From: Stutzerimonas stutzeri | Lineage (GTDB): Bacteria > Pseudomonadota > Gammaproteobacteria > Pseudomonadales > Pseudomonadaceae | Assembly: GCF_002890895.1 (NCBI RefSeq) | Contig: NZ_POUL01000002.1 | Location: forward strand, 1-64,000 | Length of the DNA stretch: 64,000 bases | Direction: 5' to 3' | Shown here: piece after piece, positions 26,583 to 34,671 of the stretch | How positions within the stretch are numbered: position 1 is the first letter of the stretch | Layout: each line of letters opens with the position of its first letter | Translations under genes and position numbers: made by a program | Notes under the pieces: generated by a model | What the model was told of the DNA's origin: nothing | Database searches by the model: none | The model's input: the letters and a program-made list of their open reading frames with translations, nothing else

Positions 26583-27839
26583 TTACCAGAGCGCCAGGGT
26601 GTAGCTGAGAATCACGCGGGTTTCATTGATGTCACTGCCGAAGTTGCTGCGCACGGTGGCGTTGCGCACCTTCATGCCGAGGTTCTTCAACGGCCCGCTC
26701 TGGACTACATAGGCGATGTCGGTGTCGCGCTCCCACTCTTCACCTTCTCCGCCGCCTGCCAGGTTGACGTTGTCACCGGACACATAGCGGGTCATCAGGC
26801 TCAGCCCGGGGATGCCCGCCGCGGCGAAGTCATAGTCGTAGCGGACCTGCCAGGATTTCTCGTCTTCGTTACCGAAGTCGTTGATCTGCAGCAGGTTGAT
26901 CAGCATGTTGTCGCCACCGCTGATATACGCAAAACCGGTGTCGCCGCTCAACGTCTGGTAACCGCCAGTAAACGCGTGGCCGCCGAGCTTGTAAGTGAAC
27001 AGCGCACCGAAGGCGTTGTTGTCGACGTTGCTGCCGCCGTCATCGGTGGAGCGCACGTAGCGCAGGTCGGTCTTGAAGCTCTGGTTTTCGCCGAGCGCCA
27101 TGATGTGGACCAGCTGCGTGTTGTGTTGCTTGTAGATGCCGTCCAGTCCGCCGTAGTAATAGCTACCGGTCAGTTCGGGCATGAACTGGTATTTGCCGCC
27201 GGCGAACATGAACTCGTCGCTGGTGGCGGTATTCCCCAGCACAATATTTCGCGCGCCGCCATTGAACACCGCCATCTCTTCGTAGTTCGAGGAGTCACGG
27301 TAGCTGGTGCGGTCGAGCATGCCGAGATCGAGCGTCAGCCCATCGACCTCTTTGCTCTGCAACCAGGCACCACGGTAGATGCTAGGCAACAGACGGCTGT
27401 CGTTGCGCATCACCACCGGGATGATCGGTTGCAGGGTGCCGACGTGCAGGGTTGTGTTGGACATCTTCGCTTTGGCGGTCAGGCCGGCGGTGCCGTAGTC
27501 GTCGGACGGCTGACCGGACGAGCCCCTCTGCAGGATGCCGGTGCCGGAGCGATCCGGGCTGGAATCGAGCTTGACGCCCAGCAGGCCGAGGGCATCAAGG
27601 CCAAAGCCGACCGGCCCTTCGGTGTAGCCTGATTCCATTTTCAGAATGAAACCCTGCGCCCACTCGTCAGCCTTGGACTGCGGAGCGCCGGACTGACGGA
27701 AATCACGGTTCATGTAGAAGTTACGCAGCTCGACGGTTGCCTTGCTGTCATCGAGAAATGCGGCGTTGGCGGTGCCGGCAGTGCCTAGCGCAACGCCTAG
27801 GCAAAGGAGGCCGCGGGTGGTCTTGCGGTGGTCTTGCAT
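26583..27839 (-). CDS. OprD-family outer-membrane porin
   Basis: Predicted substrate-specific outer-membrane channel (418 residues). A signal peptide ends around GTANA near residue 26, then comes the OprD pattern AFLDDSKATVELRNFYMNRDF and [20 protein letters not shown]. The chain ends in YTLALW with the terminal aromatic residue expected of a barrel. The start has AGAGGAAA upstream; the open frame continues 82 codons further but that part is promoter DNA. It has its own sigma-54-type promoter (27873-27888) and dyads. It neighbours the exported esterase gene and probably admits the substrate or product of that enzyme. The substrate is unknown. Confidence 0.9.
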   Translation of the reverse strand: MQDHRKTTRGLLCLGVALGTAGTANAAFLDDSKATVELRNFYMNRDFRQSGAPQSKADEWAQGFILKMESGYTEGPVGFGLDALGLLGVKLDSSPDRSGTGILQRGSSGQPSDDYGTAGLTAKAKMSNTTLHVGTLQPIIPVVMRNDSRLLPSIYRGAWLQSKEVDGLTLDLGMLDRTSYRDSSNYEEMAVFNGGARNIVLGNTATSDEFMFAGGKYQFMPELTGSYYYGGLDGIYKQHNTQLVHIMALGENQSFKTDLRYVRSTDDGGSNVDNNAFGALFTYKLGGHAFTGGYQTLSGDTGFAYISGGDNMLINLLQINDFGNEDEKSWQVRYDYDFAAAGIPGLSLMTRYVSGDNVNLAGGGEGEEWERDTDIAYVVQSGPLKNLGMKVRNATVRSNFGSDINETRVILSYTLALW

Positions 27840-27872
27840 GGTCTTTCCTCTTGTTGTTATTGGGTTGGCCTC

Positions 27873-27888
27873 AGCGAATGCCGTGCCA
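27873..27888 (-). promoter_or_regulatory. Sigma-54 (-24/-12) promoter of the porin gene
   Basis: On the minus strand: TGGCACGGCATTCGCT, with GG and GC separated by the required ten bases and TGGCACG exact for the -24 box. It differs at one base from the element before bdhA. The porin ATG is 34 bases further downstream. Confidence 0.75.
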
Positions 27889-27997
27889 GCTCTGGTTGGG
27901 CGCGCTAACAAATCCCGGAACAGCGTGCGCAGAGCGTCATCGGAGCAGGATGTGCAGTTGCTGCACCGAGGATCTGAGGCAGCGGCGACGGATCGGA

Positions 27998-28056
27998 TGT
28001 CCAATCGTGCGGACATGTTCAGGGCAGGAGCCAGGAAGTGTTCAGTCCGCTGGACG
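27998..28056. promoter_or_regulatory. Enhancer dyads TGTCC-N8-GGACA upstream of the porin
   Basis: A perfect dyad TGTCC-AATCGTGC-GGACA at 27998-28015 and a degenerate one TGTTC-N8-GGACG at 28039-28056, 41 bases apart centre to centre (about four turns). The near dyad centre lies about 118 bases from the promoter edge. Likely binding sites for a sigma-54 activator (inference). Confidence 0.65.
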
Positions 28057-28117
28057 CTTGTCGGGGAGGCTACGAAGCGCCGCATTCATCCTGAGCAGCA
28101 TGAATGCGGCGGCGGCT

Positions 28118-29845
28118 TCAGTGCCGGCCTTGATGGCTCTTCACGCAGACAAAGCTGGAGGCGTCGTTTACATCGCCGCGTCGCTTGTACTTCGGCCAGC
28201 CGGGGTATTCACAAAGTGGGCGGGTGCGACCAGGGACGGCGACGGTGTCTGTGACGATCTGGCGCTTGGGCGCGAAGCCCACCTCGACCCAGTTTTCCAG
28301 CGCCGACAGCGAATCCCAGGCGGCGTTGAACACCGTGCTGGCCGCATGGGCGTAGCCGGGGATCTCGTAATAGCGCATGAACCGACGGGTCTGCCCAACG
28401 CCCATGTCCAGTTGCACGCGCCGGTAGTACTCAGCCGTGGCGCGGGTGCTGACCAACTGATCCGAGGTGCCGTGAGCCATCAGAATCTTGCCGCCATTGG
28501 CAACGAATGCCGACAGATCAGTCTGGTTGACGTCCTGGCGCAACGACAGCGCATCGACTCGCGCTTGCCACGGGCCAAGGTTGGCGGGGTCAAGTGTCAG
28601 CGAGTTGAAGGCTGGATTGCGGGTCACGAAATAGCGCACCCACTCATCCCAAAACCCGGAGTGGTAGGGCGCGCCCTCGGCGAAGCCTGTGCCGTGTACC
28701 GGCATCGGATAGTCGGGCTGCAGGGTGTTGAGGCCAAGCCGGTTGACGATCGCTTGCAGGCCTTCGCCAGGCCGTCCCAGATCGGTGCCCCAGGTATTGA
28801 AGCCGGGGTAGCCGCGTTCGCCACTGGCCAGGGGCTGGCTGAAACGGATCGGCGTATCGAACACCTTGAGCGCACTGATCTGCGCATCGGACAAGCAGCT
28901 GCTACCCGTGTCAGCGCCATCGGAGCAGCGCAAGGGGCGGCCGTTGAGCTTGGCGGTGGCTGGATCGAACTGGGCGTTGCATGCCGCCTGGTTGCTGATC
29001 ACCCCGTCGCGCACGCCATCAAGCCCGTCGCAGGCCTGCATCGAGGCTTCCAGCAGGGCAGAGCGCTTTTCCAGGCTGGGGTAGGCGCCCGGCGAGGCAA
29101 GCGCGCGGGTAATGCGGCCAAATTGCAGATCGAGTGCGGCGGCGTTGTAGGCCGGGTAGAGCACGATCGCGCCGTGAAAATCCGTTGGCCACTGCTGCAC
29201 CACCGCAAGCGCCTCTCGGCCCCCGGTGGAACCGCCGGCGAAGTAGCTGCGCACCGGAGGCTGGCCGTAGCGTTGCTCGATCAGGTACATCGCCGTATCA
29301 CGGGTCTTCTTCAAGGCATCGTGACCGTAGTTGGCCAAGGCCTCTTCGTTCCAGGCGAAGTCGCCGGGGTTGAGGGGATTGGCTACGTGGCCAGAGTCGC
29401 TGGCGAACACCGCATAGCCACGGCCCAGCGGCGTCGGCTGGTCGACCGGGCCGGCCGGAACATTGCCGGCCACGTTTGGCACGGTGCCGTTATAGCCGCC
29501 ACCGCCATACATCATCGCTTTGCTGTTCCATCGTTCAGGCAGAACGATGCGCATCCTGATGTTGGGCGCGCTCCGGTCAATCGGCGCGATTTCCACGCTC
29601 AGGTCGCAATATGGGCCAAAGGTTTGCGGTGCGCTGCCACCGCCTGGCACCAACGTCGCAGCGGTAACTTTCGCTCCAGAGGTCGGCAGAGCTATCGCAG
29701 CGGCAGGAATCTGGGCACCGTTCAACTCAGCGCAACTGGCAGCGAGCGTGGGTTCGGCCGCTGCCAGCGCGAGTAAGGCCGGGATCGTCAGCCGCAGCCG
29801 CTGGGATGTGGCGTAGCGAAAGCGGGGTGCATGGGGTGCTTTCAT
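28118..29845 (-). CDS. Exported tannase/feruloyl esterase-family hydrolase
   Basis: 575-residue esterase of the tannase family (the fold of feruloyl esterase B and MHETase). A signal peptide ends near residue 36 (PTLAAS), so it is periplasmic or secreted. Catalytic candidates are S206 in AGGSTGGRE, D462 in HGTSDQLV and H500 in PGYAHA. A calcium loop DGLDGVRDGVI is at about 273-283. The two cysteines that flank Ser and His in typical members (CS-D-HC motif) are here G205 and A501, although eight other cysteines remain. It has its own sigma-54-type promoter and dyads. Substrate unknown: aromatic esters by family, hydroxyacid esters if the regulon inference holds. Confidence 0.88.
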   Translation of the reverse strand: MKAPHAPRFRYATSQRLRLTIPALLALAAAEPTLAASCAELNGAQIPAAAIALPTSGAKVTAATLVPGGGSAPQTFGPYCDLSVEIAPIDRSAPNIRMRIVLPERWNSKAMMYGGGGYNGTVPNVAGNVPAGPVDQPTPLGRGYAVFASDSGHVANPLNPGDFAWNEEALANYGHDALKKTRDTAMYLIEQRYGQPPVRSYFAGGSTGGREALAVVQQWPTDFHGAIVLYPAYNAAALDLQFGRITRALASPGAYPSLEKRSALLEASMQACDGLDGVRDGVISNQAACNAQFDPATAKLNGRPLRCSDGADTGSSCLSDAQISALKVFDTPIRFSQPLASGERGYPGFNTWGTDLGRPGEGLQAIVNRLGLNTLQPDYPMPVHGTGFAEGAPYHSGFWDEWVRYFVTRNPAFNSLTLDPANLGPWQARVDALSLRQDVNQTDLSAFVANGGKILMAHGTSDQLVSTRATAEYYRRVQLDMGVGQTRRFMRYYEIPGYAHAASTVFNAAWDSLSALENWVEVGFAPKRQIVTDTVAVPGRTRPLCEYPGWPKYKRRGDVNDASSFVCVKSHQGRH

Positions 29846-29938
29846 TTGGCGTTTCCTTCTTCTTGTTGTCATGCCTTGTAGCTGACGCCACAAGGTGGAT
29901 ACCCGAGAAGACAGCGCTGCAACCGGGCCTGGAGGTTG

Positions 29939-29954
29939 AGCCAAAGCTGTGCCA
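29939..29954 (-). promoter_or_regulatory. Sigma-54 (-24/-12) promoter of the exported esterase gene
   Basis: On the minus strand: TGGCACAGCTTTGGCT, with GG-N10-GC spacing and an exact TGGCAC -24 core. It differs at two positions from the bdhA element. The esterase ATG is 94 bases further downstream and has AAGGA before it. Confidence 0.7.
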
Positions 29955-30063
29955 GTCATACGTGGGTCGAGGTTGAGGCCGATGACCGGTCACCAGATCA
30001 CAGGCGGACCGCTCTAGCGCGTCGAGCAGCAGGTTGAACGCGGTGCTCTCAGACGATCTCGTC

Positions 30064-30112
30064 TGTCCAAGTTGCAGGACATGGATAGGCGCAATGTCGT
30101 CCCGTCTGGACA
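30064..30112. promoter_or_regulatory. Enhancer dyads TGTCC-N8-GGACA upstream of the esterase
   Basis: A perfect dyad TGTCC-AAGTTGCA-GGACA at 30064-30081 and a near-perfect one TGTCG-N8-GGACA at 30095-30112, 31 bases apart (about three turns). The near dyad centre is about 118 bases from the promoter edge, as at the porin. The rest of the spacer up to 30365 shows no gene. Confidence 0.65.
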
Positions 30113-30365
30113 CTCTGTATGGCTACTCGGACTTTTTCGACAGGCGGTGCGGGGAGAGTCGCAGAAAAGCTGCGTTCAGGCGTGACGGGGCGCCTGAGCG
30201 ATGACGTCTGTGCTTGTAGCACGCCAAGCGTCGCGGTTGTCGCCAGTTAGTCCAAGCGGATCTGATCCGCGAACCGGCTATTCCAAAACCTCCCGACTAT
30301 ACTTTCGTCGCGTGCGCGCACAGGCCGCATGCCCCCCGCCTTTTTTGTAGAGATCAGCCCGCCCC

Positions 30366-32006
30366 ATGGAAACGCTTTACCTCATCTTCCTGCTGCTGCT
30401 TGCGGTCGGCGCAAGTCGCATCCTGGCCAACGTTGTTCCGCTACCACTGCCGATCATGCAGATCATCATGGGCAGCGTGCTGGCGCTCCCGCCGTTTGGT
30501 ATGGGCGTGGAACTGCGGCCCGAGATCTTCATGCTGCTGTTCATTCCCCCGCTGTTGTTCTACGACGGCTGGAAGATACCCAAGCGCGAATTTACCGAGC
30601 ACGGTCCGGAAATGACCGCCATGGCGCTGGTGCTGGTGCTGATCATTCTGGTGGTGGTGGGCTATTTCATTCACTGGTTGTTGCCGGCCATTCCGCTGGG
30701 CGCCAGTTTCGCCTTGGCCGCGATCCTTTCGCCAACCGATGCGCTGGCGGTGATCGCCATCGCCCAGGGCCGGCTGCCACGGCACATGTCTCACCAGCTG
30801 GAAGGTGAGGCGATGATGAACGATGCCACGGGCCTGGTCTCGTTCAAGTTCGCCTTGGCTGCGGCCATCACCGGTTCGTTCTCTCTCTTGAACGTCACCG
30901 GAGAGTTCTTTGTTATTGCGCTGGGCGGACTGGCAATCGGAGCAGGGCTGAGCTGGTCAGTGGGCAAGGCCAAGCAGTGGATGACCGCGCGGGACCTGTT
31001 CGATCCCTCGACCTACGTGGTGATGATCCTGCTACTGCCGTTCGCTGCGTTCTTCCTGGCTGAGCATGCCGGCATGTCCGGCATTCTTTCGGCAGTAGCA
31101 GCAGGCATGGTGCAGAGCCGCATCGACATGCTGCCGGTCAAAACCAGCACCCGCATCCTCAACCGTAGCATCTGGGAAATGCTCGATTTCAGCTTCAACG
31201 GACTGGTGTTCCTGTTGCTGGGTCTGCAGTTCCCGCGGATCGTTGAGCGTGTCTGGCAAGCGGCCGGGCACGAGACCTACAGCATGCCGATGCTGGTGTT
31301 CAGTGCGCTGGCGATCATGGCGCTGCTGCTGGTAGTGCGCTTCGGGTTCGTGTTTGCCTATCACTGGGGCGAGGCCCGGGTGCGCCGCCTGCTCGGCAAG
31401 ACGGTTCAGCCCAAGCCCCTTGGCTTGTTCTCCGCACTAAGCGCGGTGGCTGGCGTGCGCGGCGCGATCACCCTGGCCGGTGTGCTCTCGATCCCATTGA
31501 TGATTGGCGACACGCCGTTTCCCGGCCGGGATCTGATGATCTTCCTCGCTGCGGCGGTGATCATCCTGTCCCTGCTGATCGGGGCGCTGGGTATTCCCTA
31601 TTTCCTCAAGCAGTTACCCAACAACGACTTCGAAGAACATCGGGAAGAGTTGAAAAAAGCCCGTCGAATCGCCGCTCAGGCGGCGGTCAGCTGGCTGGAG
31701 AACTGGAAACAGGCCAACCCGGTCGAGAACCCGGACGAGATGCTGCTGCGCAGTGAGGTCACGGCGCGGGTTACCGAATCCTACCGGCACGACATCGAGG
31801 CCCTGATGGATCACCACGGCCGGGCAAACCAGGCACGTGAAACCATGGCGCTGGAGCGCGATATCCGCCTCAACGCCATTGCTGTGCAGCGCAAGGAAAT
31901 GTATCGGATGAGAAAGCGGCACGAGATCGACGAGCAGATGCTGCAGACGCTGCTACGTGAACTCGATTACGAAGAGGCCGCGCTGGGCGCTGGTGAGAGC
32001 GTTTAA
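30366..32006 (+). CDS. Na+/H+ antiporter, CPA1 (NhaP-type) family
   Basis: 546-residue inner-membrane antiporter with about twelve membrane segments in the first 410 residues and a charged cytoplasmic tail (about 415-546). The ion-site motif is FALAAILSPTDALAVIAIA near residue 120, and EGEAMMNDATGLVSFK follows, both typical of CPA1 exchangers. The C-terminal tail is helical and rich in Glu and Arg, as in bacterial NhaP/YjcE-type proteins. Ion selectivity (Na+, K+ or Li+) cannot be decided. Its TAA overlaps the stop of the convergent hypothetical gene. Confidence 0.92.
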   Translation: METLYLIFLLLLAVGASRILANVVPLPLPIMQIIMGSVLALPPFGMGVELRPEIFMLLFIPPLLFYDGWKIPKREFTEHGPEMTAMALVLVLIILVVVGYFIHWLLPAIPLGASFALAAILSPTDALAVIAIAQGRLPRHMSHQLEGEAMMNDATGLVSFKFALAAAITGSFSLLNVTGEFFVIALGGLAIGAGLSWSVGKAKQWMTARDLFDPSTYVVMILLLPFAAFFLAEHAGMSGILSAVAAGMVQSRIDMLPVKTSTRILNRSIWEMLDFSFNGLVFLLLGLQFPRIVERVWQAAGHETYSMPMLVFSALAIMALLLVVRFGFVFAYHWGEARVRRLLGKTVQPKPLGLFSALSAVAGVRGAITLAGVLSIPLMIGDTPFPGRDLMIFLAAAVIILSLLIGALGIPYFLKQLPNNDFEEHREELKKARRIAAQAAVSWLENWKQANPVENPDEMLLRSEVTARVTESYRHDIEALMDHHGRANQARETMALERDIRLNAIAVQRKEMYRMRKRHEIDEQMLQTLLRELDYEEAALGAGESV

Positions 32007-32419
32007 CCGCCTACCGAGTCCTGTTGTTGCTCGGGTTCAAGCACGGCAATCGTATGGTCGCTGTGCTTGAACGCCACCAGCTGGGTCAGCCAGGCCTGCA
32101 GCACAGGAGAGTGAGATTTCCGGTTGCGCATCGCGATCGCCAGAATCTCGCGAGCAATGGTGACAACCGCGCTCTTGCTGCCGAGAAAGTGCCAGTTGAA
32201 CCAGCCGTCGCCATAGGTCAGCGGCGTGTGCTGCCCGGCCGGTAAGGGGATGTAGACCTTGACCGAAAGATCGAAAAGCACTTCCGGCTTGGAGATGATC
32301 AGCAGCTTTACATCCGCCACCTTGCTCAACCAATAGCGATGATCGAAGCGCCCCCCCGTCAGTTCCGCAGACTGGCTCAAGGCATCGTTGATCAGCGCTC
32401 GGTTATCAATGAGTTGCAC
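32003..32419 (-). CDS. Hypothetical protein
   Basis: I do not recognise this 138-residue protein. It reads as a real gene: codon third positions are G+C-rich and composition is ordinary (hydrophobic core VKLLIISKPEVLFDLSVKVYIPL, then YGDGWFNWHFLGSKSAVVTI). No signal peptide or membrane segment is evident. The start is a GTG with no clear ribosome site. The frame remains open upstream to a TAA at about 32624 without any ATG, GTG or TTG, so the true N-terminus may be longer or lost. It is convergent with the antiporter. Confidence 0.5.
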   Translation of the reverse strand: MQLIDNRALINDALSQSAELTGGRFDHRYWLSKVADVKLLIISKPEVLFDLSVKVYIPLPAGQHTPLTYGDGWFNWHFLGSKSAVVTIAREILAIAMRNRKSHSPVLQAWLTQLVAFKHSDHTIAVLEPEQQQDSVGG

Positions 32420-33040
32420 GGTAATGGCTTCCGTCTGCAGGGTGGTGGTTGCGCATTTCGAGCTGAAGCGATCAATACGCAGCAGGACGAAATCCGCGAG
32501 ATAGTGCGGTGCGAGGCCTTCAGCCGTGAACTGTTCAGCCTTCGCTTGGCATGACGGGTTATCGGTTGGTCGAGGGTTTTGTTTAGCCCCGAGCGCGCGA
32601 AAAGTTCGTCCGTCACGCAGCTCTTATCTGCTGAATGCCTTTGTCGCTGCCACCATTCCCGGTGTAGGTGATCGCATAACCGTCGGGGCGTACACGAGCA
32701 GAACGAAGGCGTGCGGGGAGACAGCAGCCTGCAGCGAACGGATGACGCTCTGGCGGACGCCATCTCGGAATCAGATGCGAGAGCTTCGCTTAGTCGTTGG
32801 AGTCCAACAGAACCCACTGATCAGCACGAGTGCGTTCAGGCCGGCGTTGCACCGGCACTCGCTCGCAGCGGGGTTTGAGCATCAGTAAGCCATCCGCCGC
32901 GAGGCTTCAACGTGATCTGCTGCATGCCTCTGATCAAGCACAGGGGCGTCAGCCCGAAAGCGGAAGGTCCAGCGGTTCAAGGCTGTCCAACCTGCTGGGT
33001 CGCGGGTAGCCGCCGATGCTCAATCAGCCGACCATCAGGG
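32420..33040. other. 621 bases without a supported gene
   Basis: Short open frames here (for example 32392-32817 minus and 32526-32888 plus) have no recognisable family, ribosome site or consistent codon bias. The left third is an in-frame, start-less extension of the hypothetical gene at 32003-32419. No hairpin with a T run or known repeat was found. Confidence 0.5.
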
Positions 33041-33466
33041 TCATTTGGCAAACAGCTGGCTCATGTCCTTGAAGGCTTTGAATTCCAGGGCATTGCCGCA
33101 GGGGTCGAAGAGAAACATGGTGGCCTGTTCGCCTACCTAGCCTTGAAAGCGCACGTAGGGTTCGATCACGAACTGAGTGCCGCGGGCGCGCAGGCGCTCT
33201 GCCAAGGCTTCCCACTCGGGCCAGCTGAGCACGATGCCGAAATGCGGGACCGGGACGTTGTGACCGTCCACCGCGTTGGTGTGTGCGGCTTCCTGCGTAG
33301 CAGTGCGCGGGTGCTCGTGAATGACCAGTTGATGGCCGTAGAAGTCGAAGTCGACCCAGTGCTCGGACGATCGTCCTTCGGCCAGGCCGAAGACTTCACC
33401 GTAAAAGCGGCGCGCGGCCGGCAAGTCGTAGACGGGAATCGCAAGGTGAAAAGGGGAGAGGCTCAT
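33041..33466 (-). pseudogene. VOC (glyoxalase-like) protein with in-frame amber codon
   Basis: Without the interruption this is a 141-residue vicinal-oxygen-chelate protein: [28 protein letters not shown], then [19 protein letters not shown], and a C-terminal part [30 protein letters not shown] ending at 33041. Codon 110 is TAG (33137-33139, read on the minus strand), splitting the last third, which holds a conserved metal-site strand. The frame and codon use are otherwise intact on both sides, so the lesion is recent or a sequencing error. AGAAGGAAG precedes the ATG. It is divergent from a LysR gene that probably regulates it. Confidence 0.85.
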
Positions 33467-33580
33467 CAGGGCTTCCTTCTGTTGTGGGGCCTTGAGTGCC
33501 ATCTTGCCGATTTGTCGCACCCGTCAACAGCGGATATCGTTCATGTCGAGCCTCGAATATTTCGATCAATCTAGGTCTTT

Positions 33581-34471
33581 ATGATCCGTGAACTGAGAAC
33601 TTTTCTCGCGGTTGCCCGCTGCGGCAGTTTTGCTGCTGCAGGCCACAAGGTCGGTCTGACTCAATCCGCCGTCAGCGCTCAGATCAAGAATCTCGAAACG
33701 GCGCTGGGCCTGCGTTTGTTTGATCGAACGGGCCGCTCGGCTTATCTCAACCCGGCCGGACTGCGGGCCGTGCCGATGGCCGAGCAGATCCTAGAGACGT
33801 TCAGTCTGATGGGGCAGCCGGACTCTCTCGAAGACTACCGGGGCGAACTGCGCATCGGTGCGATCGGGACCGTACAGACCGGGCTGTTACCGTCAGTGCT
33901 GCTTCGCCTGCTGGAACAAGCGCCGGGTGTCGCGCCAAAGCTGATTCCCGGCGTTTCGCTGAACCTGCTGTCGCAGGTCGATGCTGGCGAGATCGACCTG
34001 GCCATCATGATCCGACCGCCGTTCGCCCTGCCCAAGGAACTGCACGCCGAGCTGATTCAACGCGAGCCGTTCGTGCTACTCACGCCGCTCGACGTAGCCG
34101 GTGATGACCCGCTGAAACTGCTCGTCGAGCAGCCTTTCGTGCGTTACGACCGCAGCTCGTTTGGCGGTCGGCAGGTGAGTCAGTTCCTGCGCAAACATCA
34201 TCTGGATGTACGCCCAGGCCTGGAACTCGATGAGCTGGATGCCATCGTCAAGATGGTCGCCTGTGGTTTAGGCGTCGCGCTGGTGCCAGAGGCCGGCTTA
34301 TGGCTCGAGCGTCAGCCGACCGTTCGCGTCCTGCGTCTGGGGGGCGCGACCTTTTACCGGGAGCTGGTCTTGGTTGGCCGACACAGCGCCCGACAGCTGC
34401 CGGTGCAGCAGCTGTTTCGCCGCTGTGTGCGGGACGTGCTGGCGGAGCAGGGTCGTCCGGCGGCTGCTTAG
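33581..34471 (+). CDS. LysR-type regulator
   Basis: 296-residue LysR-type transcription factor. The HTH is at about 1-60 (MIRELRTFLAVARCGSFAAA, LTQSAVSAQIKNLE), and the substrate-binding domain starts near 90. It is divergent from the interrupted VOC gene, 114 bases away, which suggests that VOC gene is its target. No effector can be named. Confidence 0.9.
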   Translation: MIRELRTFLAVARCGSFAAAGHKVGLTQSAVSAQIKNLETALGLRLFDRTGRSAYLNPAGLRAVPMAEQILETFSLMGQPDSLEDYRGELRIGAIGTVQTGLLPSVLLRLLEQAPGVAPKLIPGVSLNLLSQVDAGEIDLAIMIRPPFALPKELHAELIQREPFVLLTPLDVAGDDPLKLLVEQPFVRYDRSSFGGRQVSQFLRKHHLDVRPGLELDELDAIVKMVACGLGVALVPEAGLWLERQPTVRVLRLGGATFYRELVLVGRHSARQLPVQQLFRRCVRDVLAEQGRPAAA

Positions 34472-34671
34472 TGAATCGACGAGATAGAGCGTCTGCCAGC
34501 CGCGCCGAACGTCGGCTACAGAAGGCTTTTTTCGGGGCATGCCGGGCTCTTGGGCTACCCTAGTCAAGGTGGAAGGCAACGCAATGCCGCGCATATGGAT
34601 TCGCCTCAGAACGGTAACCGACTCTGTGGGTCCAACCTGAAGCCCGCCATACACTCCATTGGATAATCTGC

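Noticed and set aside
27737-29776. A 679-codon plus-strand open frame opposite the exported esterase gene
   Set aside because: It is antisense to a gene with a signal peptide, catalytic motifs, ribosome site and promoter; its own product has no recognisable domain. Long antisense frames are common in G+C-rich DNA.
33024-33215. A 63-codon minus-strand frame at the broken end of the VOC gene
   Set aside because: It is out of frame with the VOC sequence; the true continuation after the amber codon is in the original frame.
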